A stretch of DNA of 27,484 bases from RGIG8597 sp050872545. Lineage in GTDB: Bacteria > Spirochaetota > GWE2-31-10. Under the pieces are notes generated by a model. That model searched no databases. It was not told where the DNA came from and saw only the letters and a program-made list of their open reading frames with translations. This document shows positions 1-8,570 of this stretch, one piece after another. The stretch covers positions 1-27,484 of the forward strand of contig JBNMHA010000024.1 in assembly GCA_050872545.1 (NCBI GenBank), in the 5' to 3' direction. A program made the translations under genes and the position numbers. Position 1 is the first letter of the stretch. Every line of letters begins with the position of its first letter.

Positions 1-335
1 ACCAATGTTCAAAACTTTAACCAAAGTTGCACTACCTCGCCGATGAAATCGGCAAATAACGCTTTATACAACCGCAAGGCTTAGGCATTTTGTCTTAAAG
101 TTCAGCTTTATCGCCGATTTGTCGGCAGTACGTTTTTGCCTACCGTCAAGCAACACAATTTAAAGTACAGTTGCATTTTGTGCCGCAAGGCAGTGTATCT
201 TAGAACTAGCACAAGCCCAACGCAGCCAACGGCTGCCGAATATCTTTATCCAACCGTAAGATTCTATCTCACTAAGGCAAGAGATTCCCGAAACAAGTCC
301 ACAATAGCAAATTGCAGCAATGCCAAAAATTAAAG
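1..335. repeat. Gene-free stretch with a cluster of short hairpins
   Basis: No credible gene is visible here. The stretch holds several compact inverted repeats: AACTTT/AAAGTT (13-28), GCCGAT/ATCGGC with a 3-nt loop (39-53), GCCGA/TCGGC (113-126), TGCC-GCAA-GGCA (181-192) and GCAGCC/GGCTGC with a 3-nt loop (222-236). The 9-mer CCGCAAGGC occurs twice (72-80 and 183-191), and the text around each copy is loosely alike (a GCATTTTGT word and a TCTTA word nearby). This suggests degenerate copies of a repeat or a structured RNA rather than decayed coding sequence. It lies downstream of ligA and its left edge is cut by the window. Identity unknown. Confidence 0.4.
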
Positions 336-339
336 TTGA

Positions 340-2436
340 TTAAAATAATTCCAATTGTTTGCCTGACGAATTAACATTTTCTGCCGCAGAACCTTCATCA
401 AGCATTTTAATAAAAGTTTGTTCATCTACAATTTCAGCACCAACACTGCGTGCCTTTTCAAGTTTACTTCCCGCTTCCTCGCCGCACAGCAAATGCGTTG
501 TTTTGCCCGAAACAGCAGACAAAACTTCCCCGCCGTATTTTTTTATAAGTTCTGCGGCTTTTTCACGCGGCTTAAATGCAGCAAAACTTCCTGTAACAAC
601 CCAGCGCGTACCGGAAAGAAACTGATTTTCTTCCTCTTTGTTTTTTTCATCTGATGCAAATTTCAACCCGACAGCTTTAAGTTTTGAAATCTGCGCCAAA
701 ATATTTTCATCTGTAAATGAATCGATTACCGACTTTGCCAATGTTTCACCGAAACCGTCAATATCTGTAAATATCTGCACATCCTTTTTTTTCGCCGCTT
801 CAATTACTGCGTCAACATTTTGGAAATTATCTGCTAAAATTTCAGCAGCTTTTCCTCCAATATCTTTCAATCCAAGCGACGCAAGAACTACAGAAAACGG
901 ATTTTTCTTTGATTCTTCCAGTGATTGAAAAATATTGCGAATTCGTTTTTCTCCGTATCCGTCTTGCCCCAGCAATTTCCAATAGTCAAACGTGTAAATA
1001 TCAGAAATCTCGGTAATCAGCTTCTGTTCAAACAAATCTTCCAACGTTTTATCGCCGAGAGATTCAATATTCATCTGTCCGCGTCCTGCAAAATACTGAA
1101 GCCGCCCAAGCATTTTTTTGGGACATTTGCTGTTTGTGCAAAAATGATGTGCACCGTCTTTCACAAGAATACTTCCGCACGATGGACAATTTTTTGGGAA
1201 ATCAGCCGGTTCTACATTTTCCCCTTTTTCGACAACTTCTTCTACTGCCGGAATCACATCACCGCGTTTTGAAATATTTACCGTATCGCCGATGTTAATT
1301 CCCAACACCTGAATGTAATCTTCATTGTGAAGTGTGGCACGTGATATTACCGAACCTGCTAATTCCACCGGCTCCAGCTGCGCAACCGGAGTAATTCGTC
1401 CGCCGCGTCCTACCTGAAAAGTGATTCCCTGCACTTTAGTCTGCGCCATCGGTGCATCAAATTTATAAGCAATTGCCCAACGCGGATGATGTTCCGTCAT
1501 TCCCAATTTTTCACGCAGTTTCATATCATTTATTTTTATAACAAGTCCGTCAATATCATACTCAAGCGTTTTTCTGATTTGTGAAAATTTCAACAAATAA
1601 TCAGATGCGTCACCTATCGAACCAATTGTATTATTCGGGAATGAAAGAATGATTTTATCACGCAGTTCATCACTTATATTTTGCGATGTAAAAAAACCAA
1701 AGTAAGAATTAACCGGTAGACCGTTTTCTTTCATAAAAATCATACTTTCAAGATGATTTGAAAATATCTGATTCTCCGGGAAACATTCGTATACAAAAAT
1801 TCTAAGCGGACAATCCGCAACTTCACTTGATTTCAATCTACGTGAACATCCGCTGGCAAGGTTACGCGGATTAGCATATTGATTGTTTCCAAACTTCTTG
1901 TTGTAATCTTCAAAATCTTTCACTGTTATGTAGACTTCTCCGCGTACAGCAACTTTTCCTTTATATTTAATTTTCAGCGGAATATTTCTCACAGTTTTAA
2001 TATTTGCCGTAATATCATTGCCAATGTAGCCATTTCCGCGAGTTAATGCATACTGAAGTTCTCCGTTGTCGTAGTACAAAACAACTCCGGAACCGTCAAT
2101 CTTAGGTTCTACGGATAATTCAATCTGCGACGGAAATTTGTCCTGAATGCGTTTAATCCAACCAAGCATTTCTTCCGCATTGTAACATTTGTCAAGCGAC
2201 AAAACCGGAATAGAATGTTCTCGTTCCGGAAGCTCATTGTCAATATCGGAACCGACTTTTGCAGTAGGAGAATTTGCATCATAAAGCTCCGGATGTTCCT
2301 GCTCCAGTTTCAAAAGCTTGTCAAATAATGCATCGAATTCCACATCATTCATTATAGGTTTTGCATCAATATAATATGCGCGCTGCGCCTGTGCGACTTG
2401 CAGTCTTAGTTCGGTAATTTCTTTTTCCGCATTCAT
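340..2436 (-). CDS. ligA: NAD-dependent DNA ligase LigA
   Basis: Seals nicks in duplex DNA using NAD+, joining Okazaki fragments and finishing repair. The 698-residue product has the complete family order: Ia domain with the AYYIDAKPIMND helix (about 20-31), nucleotidyltransferase domain with adenylated lysine K112 in KIDG and a DGLVIKIN motif (296-303), OB fold (GRGGRITPVAQLEPV, 343-357), four-cysteine zinc finger (C417, C420, C433, C438), helix-hairpin-helix region (about 450-590) and a C-terminal BRCT domain (about 606-680). Length is slightly above the usual 670. The reading frame is open up to an ATG at 2499, but that would run through a good promoter. The ATG at 2436 has a GAGG ribosome site 8 nt upstream and begins the conserved domain, so I chose it. 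It diverges from the sigma-like gene. Confidence 0.97.
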   Translation of the reverse strand: MNAEKEITELRLQVAQAQRAYYIDAKPIMNDVEFDALFDKLLKLEQEHPELYDANSPTAKVGSDIDNELPEREHSIPVLSLDKCYNAEEMLGWIKRIQDKFPSQIELSVEPKIDGSGVVLYYDNGELQYALTRGNGYIGNDITANIKTVRNIPLKIKYKGKVAVRGEVYITVKDFEDYNKKFGNNQYANPRNLASGCSRRLKSSEVADCPLRIFVYECFPENQIFSNHLESMIFMKENGLPVNSYFGFFTSQNISDELRDKIILSFPNNTIGSIGDASDYLLKFSQIRKTLEYDIDGLVIKINDMKLREKLGMTEHHPRWAIAYKFDAPMAQTKVQGITFQVGRGGRITPVAQLEPVELAGSVISRATLHNEDYIQVLGINIGDTVNISKRGDVIPAVEEVVEKGENVEPADFPKNCPSCGSILVKDGAHHFCTNSKCPKKMLGRLQYFAGRGQMNIESLGDKTLEDLFEQKLITEISDIYTFDYWKLLGQDGYGEKRIRNIFQSLEESKKNPFSVVLASLGLKDIGGKAAEILADNFQNVDAVIEAAKKKDVQIFTDIDGFGETLAKSVIDSFTDENILAQISKLKAVGLKFASDEKNKEEENQFLSGTRWVVTGSFAAFKPREKAAELIKKYGGEVLSAVSGKTTHLLCGEEAGSKLEKARSVGAEIVDEQTFIKMLDEGSAAENVNSSGKQLELF

Positions 2437-2470
2437 TTTGTATTCCTCATCTCTCTGTAAAAAGAAGCGC

Positions 2471-2499
2471 AGTATAACCCAAAGATGTCTTTTTTTCAA
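2471..2499 (-). promoter_or_regulatory. Sigma-70 promoter for ligA
   Basis: Read on the minus strand, TTGAAA (2499-2494) and TATACT (2476-2471) are separated by exactly 17 nt. This is a near-consensus pair and would give a leader of roughly 28 nt to the ATG at 2436. It also argues against the longer ligA frame starting at 2499. Confidence 0.65.
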
Positions 2500-2602
2500 A
2501 AAAACAGTTTATTGCAAAAGTAAAATTATTGTCAATAAAGATACCAATTCGATTTTTCGCCACCTAATACATATAAAAATATTTAATCTAAAGAGGTTTT
2601 TT

Positions 2603-3472
2603 ATGAAAAAACATGTCAATCTTATGAAGAAATTGGAAAAAAGAGACGCTAAAATTAAAAGGCTTGTCATAAGATTCAATACGTCAAAGTCACCTTCAGT
2701 CAGAAGAAAACTCATTTCAATTTTAAGTCCTGTAATTGTTCAATATCCTACTTATTACAAATACAGAAATAAAGATTTTCAGCATGATTTCTATGTTTAT
2801 ATTATATCGAAATTCGATAAGCTATTGTCTGCATACAAACCGTTGACAGACTGTAAATTCACAACTTGGTTTTCTCTCATTATGAGCAGAAATTTATGGA
2901 ATTTTAATCGCATTAAAAAACGCAAATATTCACACCAAGTAGAAGAAAAGTTCATTAATGAAGGAGTGCAGGATAAATATTTCGTTGCAGAAGACACGGT
3001 AAAGTATGAACGAGAAAATCCTTATGATTTTTTTAATACTATTCTGAAATCCAATTTATCAATGAAAGAAAAGAAAATTCTGATATTAAAATTTTCTAAT
3101 GCATGTATTGCCGAAAGCGAAGATCCGTCGCTGATAAAAAAAATGCAACGAATTGAAAAAATTAAACAAAGGATAAACAAGAATCAATTCACTATTTTTC
3201 AACTACAGAAACAATTGGCAGAATGTACATCCGAAGAAAAGCGCAGTGAAATAATTAAAGAGATTGAAAGAATAGAAAATTATCAAAAGAACAAGACAAA
3301 ATCTTTAGAAAGTTTTGATATTTGCAGAAGTAATGCTTGGATAGCGAAACAGCTGAATATAAAAACAAGTACTGTATCTTCGCTGCTAATGCGTGCCAAA
3401 AAAAAATTGCAGGAAAAAAATGCGCCTATTGGCTTGTTCCCTGTAGTTGACAATGAAAGCAATAAAATTTAA
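2603..3472 (+). CDS. Sigma-70-like transcription factor with an insertion in region 4
   Basis: A 289-residue basic protein that reads like a diverged sigma factor. Residues about 57-108 resemble sigma region 2 (DFYVYIISKFDKLL, then FTTWFSLIMSRNLWNF, then a basic IKKRK run), the part that binds core polymerase and the -10 element. Residues 152-164 (LSMKEKKILILKF) look like the first helix of region 4, and 244-272 (WIAKQLNIKTSTVSSLLMRA) like its helix-turn-helix. Between them lie about 75 residues (168-240), rich in Lys, Glu and Gln and predicted coiled coil, which ordinary ECF sigmas lack. I chose the ATG at 2603 because AGAGG precedes it by 6 nt; the frame is open further upstream but without similarity. 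pyrB starts 27 nt downstream, so co-transcription is possible. Alternative: a non-sigma DNA-binding protein that kept the fold. Confidence 0.65.
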   Translation: MKKHVNLMKKLEKRDAKIKRLVIRFNTSKSPSVRRKLISILSPVIVQYPTYYKYRNKDFQHDFYVYIISKFDKLLSAYKPLTDCKFTTWFSLIMSRNLWNFNRIKKRKYSHQVEEKFINEGVQDKYFVAEDTVKYERENPYDFFNTILKSNLSMKEKKILILKFSNACIAESEDPSLIKKMQRIEKIKQRINKNQFTIFQLQKQLAECTSEEKRSEIIKEIERIENYQKNKTKSLESFDICRSNAWIAKQLNIKTSTVSSLLMRAKKKLQEKNAPIGLFPVVDNESNKI

Positions 3473-3499
3473 TATCGGCTTTCGAGAGGTTAGATTTAC

Positions 3500-4417
3500 A
3501 TGAATTTTAAAAATAAACACATCATCTCGATTCGGGATATGTCAAGAGCCGAACTTGATTATATCCTTGCAAAAGCCGCACTTCTGAAAAACAATAAAGA
3601 TTTACAAATTCTCAAAAATAAAGTTCTTGCAACGCTGTTTTTTGAACCGTCAACACGTACACGACTTTCTTTTGAAGCGGCAGCTACTCTCGCCGGCGGA
3701 AGCTATATCGGATTTGCCGATGTTGCAAATACTTCTGTGCAAAAAGGCGAATCATTAAAGGATACAATCAGAACTGTATGCGGCTACTGTGACGTAATTG
3801 CCATGCGCCATAATTTGGAAGGTGCGGCCCGTGCGGCAAGTGAAGTCTCAAAGGTTCCGATAATAAACGCCGGCGACGGTGCGAATCAACATCCTACACA
3901 AACCTTGTTGGACTTGTTTACTATAAAAGAACAATTCGGTCATATTGAAAATCTCAATATCGGGTTGTTTGGCGATTTAAAATATGGAAGAACAGTTCAT
4001 TCTCTTTCTATGGCTTTGGCGAATTACAACGTTAATCTGTATTTCATTTCTCCGAAGCTTCTGCAAATGCCTGCGTACAACAAAAAATACTTGTCTGATT
4101 TAGGAATACGCTTTACTGAAGTCGATTCACTGAAAGATATTGGCAAAGAGCTTGACATTCTATACGTTACAAGGCTGCAGCGTGAACGTTTCGGCGACCC
4201 GCTGGAATATGAAAAAGCGTCAGGTTCATATCGAGTAACTTTGGAAACAATGAACATGCTGTCGCAGCACACTAAAATTATGCATCCGCTGCCTAAGGTC
4301 GACGAAATTTCACAAGAAGTAGATAAACTGCCTAATGCCGTTTACTTCGAGCAGGCACATAACGGAATTTTTGTAAGACAAGCACTGCTGGGATTGGTTA
4401 CAGGAGCAATACAATGA
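3500..4417 (+). CDS. pyrB: Aspartate carbamoyltransferase catalytic chain
   Basis: Condenses carbamoyl phosphate with aspartate, the committed step of pyrimidine synthesis. At 305 residues the length is normal. The carbamoyl-phosphate loop FEPSTRTR is at 48-55, the mobile-loop lysine is within QKGESLKDT (K82 or K87), RHNLEGA is at 103-109, HPTQTLLD at 131-138, GDLKYGRTVHSL at 158-169, and the C-terminal HPLPKVDEI matches the aspartate-side loop. A GAGG ribosome site lies shortly before the ATG. Its stop overlaps the start of pyrI by 4 bp (ATGA), so the two chains are translationally coupled and expected to form the regulated two-subunit enzyme. Confidence 0.97.
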   Translation: MNFKNKHIISIRDMSRAELDYILAKAALLKNNKDLQILKNKVLATLFFEPSTRTRLSFEAAATLAGGSYIGFADVANTSVQKGESLKDTIRTVCGYCDVIAMRHNLEGAARAASEVSKVPIINAGDGANQHPTQTLLDLFTIKEQFGHIENLNIGLFGDLKYGRTVHSLSMALANYNVNLYFISPKLLQMPAYNKKYLSDLGIRFTEVDSLKDIGKELDILYVTRLQRERFGDPLEYEKASGSYRVTLETMNMLSQHTKIMHPLPKVDEISQEVDKLPNAVYFEQAHNGIFVRQALLGLVTGAIQ

Positions 4418-4881
4418 CAAACGAACGTGTTTATAAAGTTTTTAAAATTGAAAACGGTACTGTTATCGATCATATAAAATCACCGTTGGCACTGAAAATT
4501 ATAGAGATTCTGAAATTGCAACAGAACGACGGAATACTTTCAATCGGAATGAATTTCGATTCTAAAACAACAGGAAAGAAAGATATTATAAAAGTAGAAA
4601 ATGTTTACTTATCAAAAAAAGAAACTGATTTAATAGCTTTGCTTTCGCCTGCTGCTACTATTAACATCATAAAAGATGGAAATGTTATAGAAAAAAGACT
4701 TCTGGAAATGCCGAAAGAAGTTTCCGACATATTGAAATGTCCTAATCCGACATGTATTACAAATAAATACAATGACTGCCAATCAAAATTCTTCATTAAA
4801 AAAATTGATGATAAAACTGCAATAGGACGTTGTTATTATTGTGAAAGAGAAACTGAAATTACGATTGAACTTATGAAGTAA
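4414..4881 (+). CDS. pyrI: Aspartate carbamoyltransferase regulatory chain
   Basis: Nucleotide-binding regulatory subunit that holds PyrB trimers together and conveys ATP/CTP control. The 155 residues match the usual length of about 153. The N-terminal allosteric domain occupies roughly residues 1-100; the zinc domain has the four-cysteine pattern C109-x4-C114 and C140-x2-C143, with one extra cysteine (C122). The gene overlaps the pyrB stop by 4 bp. Presence of PyrI predicts an allosteric dodecamer of the enteric type and not an unregulated trimer. I see no strong terminator after it, only a 4-bp stem before a T run at about 4885-4903. Confidence 0.96.
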   Translation: MTNERVYKVFKIENGTVIDHIKSPLALKIIEILKLQQNDGILSIGMNFDSKTTGKKDIIKVENVYLSKKETDLIALLSPAATINIIKDGNVIEKRLLEMPKEVSDILKCPNPTCITNKYNDCQSKFFIKKIDDKTAIGRCYYCERETEITIELMK

Positions 4882-4923
4882 TATAACGTACATCGTTTTT
4901 TATTTTTTTCTCTTCTTCAATTA

Positions 4924-4952
4924 TTGACATAATACCTAAAATATTTAATGTT
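4924..4952 (+). promoter_or_regulatory. Candidate fabG promoter
   Basis: A perfect -35 hexamer TTGACA occurs at 4924-4929, 69 bp before the fabG start. The -10 is poor: TAATGT with a 16-nt spacer or AATGTT with 17. The weak -10 would fit a regulated promoter, but that is inference. Confidence 0.35.
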
Positions 4953-4970
4953 AGACAGTCAATGCATTAA
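4945..4970 (+). promoter_or_regulatory. Inverted repeat in the fabG leader
   Basis: TTAATG (4945-4950) and CATTAA (4965-4970) form an inverted repeat, and the right half lies inside TCAATGCATTA (4959-4969). The same 11-mer recurs at 5732-5742, just after the fabG stop and ahead of the next gene. The position over or just downstream of the candidate promoter would suit a repressor site. It does not match a fatty-acid regulator box that I know. Confidence 0.25.
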
Positions 4971-4992
4971 AAAAAAGCTGGAGTATAAGAAA

Positions 4993-5727
4993 ATGGAAAG
5001 AAAAAGAGCATTAGTTACTGGAGGAAGTCGCGGAATCGGAAAAGCTATAAGCTTGATGTTGGCGAGAAACGACTTTGATGTAATAATAAATTACAGAGGC
5101 AATCAGGAAGCTGCCGAAGCGACAAAAAAAGAAGTTGAAGCTATCGGCGTAAACTGCACTCTTCTACAGTTTGATATAGCTGATTTCAAAAAAACAAAAA
5201 CAACAATTGAGAAAGAAATACAAGACAACGGAGCAATTGACGTTTTAATAGTAAATGCCGGGACTACTGCCGATTCTTTGCTCATTCAAATGAATGAAGA
5301 ACAATGGGAAAAAGTTATTGATGTGAACTTAAAAAGTTTTTACTACATCACTCGTCCGGTTGTTGAAAGCATGTTTGTAAAAAAATGGGGAAAAATAGTC
5401 GTTATTAGTTCTACCGGCGGATTAACAGGAATGCCGGGACAAGTAAATTATTGTGCATCAAAATTCGGAATCATCGGTGCGGCTAAGTCGTTAGCGGTTG
5501 AAATGGGAAGAAGAAACATTAATGTCAATATAATAGCTCCCGGTTACATCGACACCGAACTTATCAGCGATATGAGAGAGCATTTCGGAGAAATGAAAAA
5601 GCAGGTTCCGATGAGAAGAATCGGAACAGTCGACGACATAGCAAATGTTGCCGAGTTCCTTATAAGTGAAAAATCAAGTTATATTCAAGGTCAGGTAATT
5701 GCCGTAAACGGCGGTGTTTTGACTTAA
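4993..5727 (+). CDS. fabG: 3-oxoacyl-ACP reductase FabG (SDR family)
   Basis: NADPH-dependent short-chain reductase that reduces 3-oxoacyl-ACP in each elongation round of type II fatty acid synthesis. The 244 residues are the typical length. The cofactor loop TGGSRGIG is at 9-16, NAG at 88-90, and the catalytic set N112, S140, Y153 and K157 is complete (NYCASK). The C-terminal IQGQVIAVNGG matches the family end. The frame is open 15 codons further upstream, but the ATG at 4993 has a GGAG site 9 nt before it and starts at the conserved beta strand. It is monocistronic by layout: a promoter candidate lies upstream and a strong terminator follows. An SDR acting on another substrate cannot be excluded, but the fit to FabG is very close. 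Confidence 0.92.
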   Translation: MERKRALVTGGSRGIGKAISLMLARNDFDVIINYRGNQEAAEATKKEVEAIGVNCTLLQFDIADFKKTKTTIEKEIQDNGAIDVLIVNAGTTADSLLIQMNEEQWEKVIDVNLKSFYYITRPVVESMFVKKWGKIVVISSTGGLTGMPGQVNYCASKFGIIGAAKSLAVEMGRRNINVNIIAPGYIDTELISDMREHFGEMKKQVPMRRIGTVDDIANVAEFLISEKSSYIQGQVIAVNGGVLT

Positions 5728-5750
5728 AAAATCAATGCATTACAACACAG

Positions 5751-5783
5751 AAACGTCTCTTTTAATTCAGAGACGTTTTTTTT
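5751..5783 (+). terminator. Rho-independent terminator after fabG
   Basis: AAACGTCTCT (5751-5760) and AGAGACGTTT (5769-5778) form a perfect 10-bp stem around an 8-nt loop, followed by a T run to 5783. It ends the fabG transcript, so the next gene (5825) needs its own promoter. A TAAAAT -10-like hexamer sits at 5799-5804 without a convincing -35. Confidence 0.9.
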
Positions 5784-5824
5784 AAAACAGTTAATACATA
5801 AAATTATAAGAGCGGAGAAGAATA

Positions 5825-7051
5825 ATGAATGAAAAAAACAGAGTAGTAATAACAGGAATGGGAATTATTTCTTGTCTGGGAAATACATTGGATGATGTTA
5901 GCAAATCTTTGCAAAACGGAACTCCCGGTTATGAAATAGATCCGGAAAGAACAGCCGTAGGAATGAGAAGCCCTCTTACCGGCACAATTAAAAACTTTGA
6001 GCCAAAAAATTATTTGGATAGAAAACGCAGAAAAACAATGGCGTTGTCTACAATTTGGGCATACGCTGCTGCCGAACAAGCAATAAAAGACTCAAATCTG
6101 AAACAGGAAGAAATAGAATCTACCGAAACAGGAGTTATCTTTGGACATGATTCCGTAGCCGAAGCGTCGTATTTGGCAACAAAAATTTTAATGGAAGAAA
6201 AAGATTCCAAAAACATCGGCTCTGGTTCTATTTTCCAAATTATGGATTCTACCGTAACCATGAATCTTTCCACAATTTTCCATACAAAAGGTGCAAACTG
6301 GTCATTAGCCGGCGCATGTGCATCCGGTTCTCATGCAATAGGACAAGCTGCCGAACTAATCCGCAACGGCGACCAAGAGCGTGTAATAGCCGGCGGTGCA
6401 CAAGAAATCAACTATCACGTTATGGCAAGTTTTGACGCATTAAACGCATTCTCAATGAATTTAGAACACCCGGAAAAAGCTTCAAGACCATTTGACAAAG
6501 ACCGCGACGGTCTTATTCCTTCCGGCGGTGCCGCATGTGTTGTTCTTGAAAGAATGGACTTAGCATTGGCAAGAGGTGCAAAAATTTATGCAGAAGTCGT
6601 TTCTTATGCTTTCGGTGCAGACGGAGATGATATGTCGGCACCTAACGGAATCGGAGCGCAACAAGTTATGGAAAAAGCATTGAGAAAAGCTGATTTAAAA
6701 CCGGAAGAAATTCAATACATTAACGCACATGCGACTTCGACTCCGCGCGGTGACAAAATGGAAGCTTGGGCAATTTCAAATGTTTTCGGTAATCGCCCTT
6801 ACGTTTCATCAACAAAATCTATGACGGGACACGAATGTTGGATGGCAGGTGCAAGTGAAGTTATTTATTCTACATTGATGATGCGTGACGGTTTTATCGC
6901 TCCAAACATTAATTTTGAAGAAGGCGACGAATACACATCAAAAATTAATATAACAAACAAAATTATTCATGAACGACCTGAAGTTATTCTGTCAAACTCA
7001 TTTGGGTTCGGCGGAACTAATGCAGCACTAATCTTGCGTTCTGTAAAATAG
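5825..7051 (+). CDS. fabB: Beta-ketoacyl-ACP synthase, KAS I/II type
   Basis: Decarboxylative condensing enzyme that elongates acyl-ACP with malonyl-ACP. At 408 residues it has the full thiolase fold and the Cys-His-His triad: C165 in GACASGS, H302 in AHATSTP and H336 in MTGHE, plus K331. The C-terminal part (GFIAPNINFEEGDE, then SNSFGFGGTNAAL) reads closer to FabB than to FabF, although the nucleophile loop lacks the usual TSA wording. A GGAG site lies 7 nt before the ATG. It is the first gene of a compact run with a FAD oxidoreductase, a lytic transglycosylase and rfbCD (gaps of 7-10 bp or overlap), not of a fab operon. That placement leaves open a specialised lipid role rather than bulk synthesis. 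Confidence 0.85.
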   Translation: MNEKNRVVITGMGIISCLGNTLDDVSKSLQNGTPGYEIDPERTAVGMRSPLTGTIKNFEPKNYLDRKRRKTMALSTIWAYAAAEQAIKDSNLKQEEIESTETGVIFGHDSVAEASYLATKILMEEKDSKNIGSGSIFQIMDSTVTMNLSTIFHTKGANWSLAGACASGSHAIGQAAELIRNGDQERVIAGGAQEINYHVMASFDALNAFSMNLEHPEKASRPFDKDRDGLIPSGGAACVVLERMDLALARGAKIYAEVVSYAFGADGDDMSAPNGIGAQQVMEKALRKADLKPEEIQYINAHATSTPRGDKMEAWAISNVFGNRPYVSSTKSMTGHECWMAGASEVIYSTLMMRDGFIAPNINFEEGDEYTSKINITNKIIHERPEVILSNSFGFGGTNAALILRSVK

Positions 7052-7060
7052 GATTATTTT

Positions 7061-8563
7061 ATGAAAAAATATGATTTCATTATAATCGGAAGCGGACTCG
7101 GCGGTTTGTGTGCTGCTATAATTTTAGCAAAGGAAAATAAAAAGGTTCTGGTTCTGGAGCAGCATATAAAGCCGGGCGGTTACCTTCATTCATTCAAACG
7201 CCACGGCTGGCAGTTTGAAACAGGCTTTCACTTTTCACCGGAACTCGGCGATTCACAGATTCTGCAAATGTATTGGAAATATCTCGGAGTACTTGATAAG
7301 CTTGAGCTTGTGCCGTATAACAAAGAGCATTTTCATTCGCTTCGTTTTCCGGATTTCCAATTGGATCTTCATTCCGGATTGGATTCAATGCAGGATCTAC
7401 TGAATAAAACATTTCCGGATGAAAAAAAAGCTATTGACCTGTTTTTAAAAAAAATTACCGAACTAAAGCGTTACTTTGTGTACTTCAACCGTGACCATAT
7501 AGGCGATATGGACAAAGAACACGCTTCTTTTGAAATATCGGTAATGGACTTTCTGAATTCAATCGGCGCAAGCGAAAAGTTGAAAGCAGTACTGCTTGCA
7601 CATTCCTACTTGTACGGAATTCCGCCTTCCGAAACACCGCTGGGAACTCACGCTATATTTTTCAATGCGCTTTACTCATCTACTACAGATATAAAAGGTG
7701 GGGGTGATGCTTTATGCGGTGCATTAGCTGAAAGTCTCAAGGAAAACGGCGGCGAAATATTGTTCAGAAAGAAAGTTGTGCAGATAAAAACAGAAAACAA
7801 AAAAATTCGTGGCGTTGTTACAGAAGATGAAAATTATTATGAATGTGATTCTATAATTTTCTCGGCTAACCCGAAATTGTCATTTTCAATGTTTGATGAG
7901 AATCCGTTCCGCAATGTTTACACAAAAAGAATTACCGAAATGGAAAATACATCAAGTCATTTTGGAACGTATATCGCAACAAATGCAGATTTGTCCGCCT
8001 ACAAATACGATACTTTATATTTCCCATCGTATGATATTGATAATTTGTATCAAAAACCGGCATCTGCGCTGCCAAAAGACAGCTTTATGTACTTTACTGT
8101 GCCTACTGCCCGCTTAGGAAAAACTGCTGATGGTAAAGATTTGATTGAAACAATCTCAATGGATACATACGAGAATTACAAACAATGGAGCGACAGTAAG
8201 TTCGGCAAGCGTCCGCAAGAATACAAAGATTTCAAAGCAAAAATACAGGAAAATGTAATACGCCAACTGAAAGTTCAAATTCCTGAAATTGCCGGAAAAA
8301 TTGATTTTGCAGACTCCTCTACTCCGCTTACAAATGAGCATTTCACAAACAGTCCGGAAGGATGTATTTTCGGAATAAAGCACAGTATGGAACAAATGAA
8401 AGCTCCTATACGAGCAAAAACAAAGCTCGAAGGTTTTTATTACACCGGTCAATCTTTAATTTTTCCCGGAATTGTTGGAGTAACGATAACTTCATTTGTT
8501 ACATGTTCAGATATTTTAGGACAACAATATTTGTTTGATAAAATCGATAAAGAAACAAGGTAA
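7061..8563 (+). CDS. CrtI/RetSat-like FAD-dependent oxidoreductase
   Basis: A 500-residue flavoprotein of the phytoene desaturase / retinol saturase superfamily. The N-terminal Rossmann motif has G10, G12 and G15 (GSGLGG), with E33 in VLEQH for the FAD ribose and the PGGYLHSF segment that follows in this family. The C-terminal FAD segment YYTGQSLIFPGIVGVTITS (close to residues 464-482) resembles RetSat-type saturases. There is no signal peptide. Such enzymes add or remove hydrogen at C=C bonds of long lipids; the substrate here is unknown. The gene lies 9 bp after the ketoacyl synthase and 7 bp before the slt gene, and AGGA precedes its ATG. Coupling to a fatty acyl or polyene product of the upstream synthase is inference. 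Confidence 0.8.
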   Translation: MKKYDFIIIGSGLGGLCAAIILAKENKKVLVLEQHIKPGGYLHSFKRHGWQFETGFHFSPELGDSQILQMYWKYLGVLDKLELVPYNKEHFHSLRFPDFQLDLHSGLDSMQDLLNKTFPDEKKAIDLFLKKITELKRYFVYFNRDHIGDMDKEHASFEISVMDFLNSIGASEKLKAVLLAHSYLYGIPPSETPLGTHAIFFNALYSSTTDIKGGGDALCGALAESLKENGGEILFRKKVVQIKTENKKIRGVVTEDENYYECDSIIFSANPKLSFSMFDENPFRNVYTKRITEMENTSSHFGTYIATNADLSAYKYDTLYFPSYDIDNLYQKPASALPKDSFMYFTVPTARLGKTADGKDLIETISMDTYENYKQWSDSKFGKRPQEYKDFKAKIQENVIRQLKVQIPEIAGKIDFADSSTPLTNEHFTNSPEGCIFGIKHSMEQMKAPIRAKTKLEGFYYTGQSLIFPGIVGVTITSFVTCSDILGQQYLFDKIDKETR

Positions 8564-8570
8564 TTTTTCA

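Noticed and set aside
136..333. 65-residue open frame starting TTG in the left gene-free stretch
   Set aside because: No ribosome site, unlikely composition, and it runs through several hairpins; reads as chance.
2437..2499. Longer ligA start giving 21 more residues
   Set aside because: These codons overlap the promoter candidate and have no family similarity; the ATG at 2436 has a good ribosome site.
2438..2602. Upstream extension of the sigma-like gene
   Set aside because: AT-rich leader with no similarity; AGAGG lies right before the ATG at 2603.
4885..4903. AACG/CGTT stem with T run after pyrI
   Set aside because: Only 4 bp of A/T-rich stem, too weak to call a terminator.
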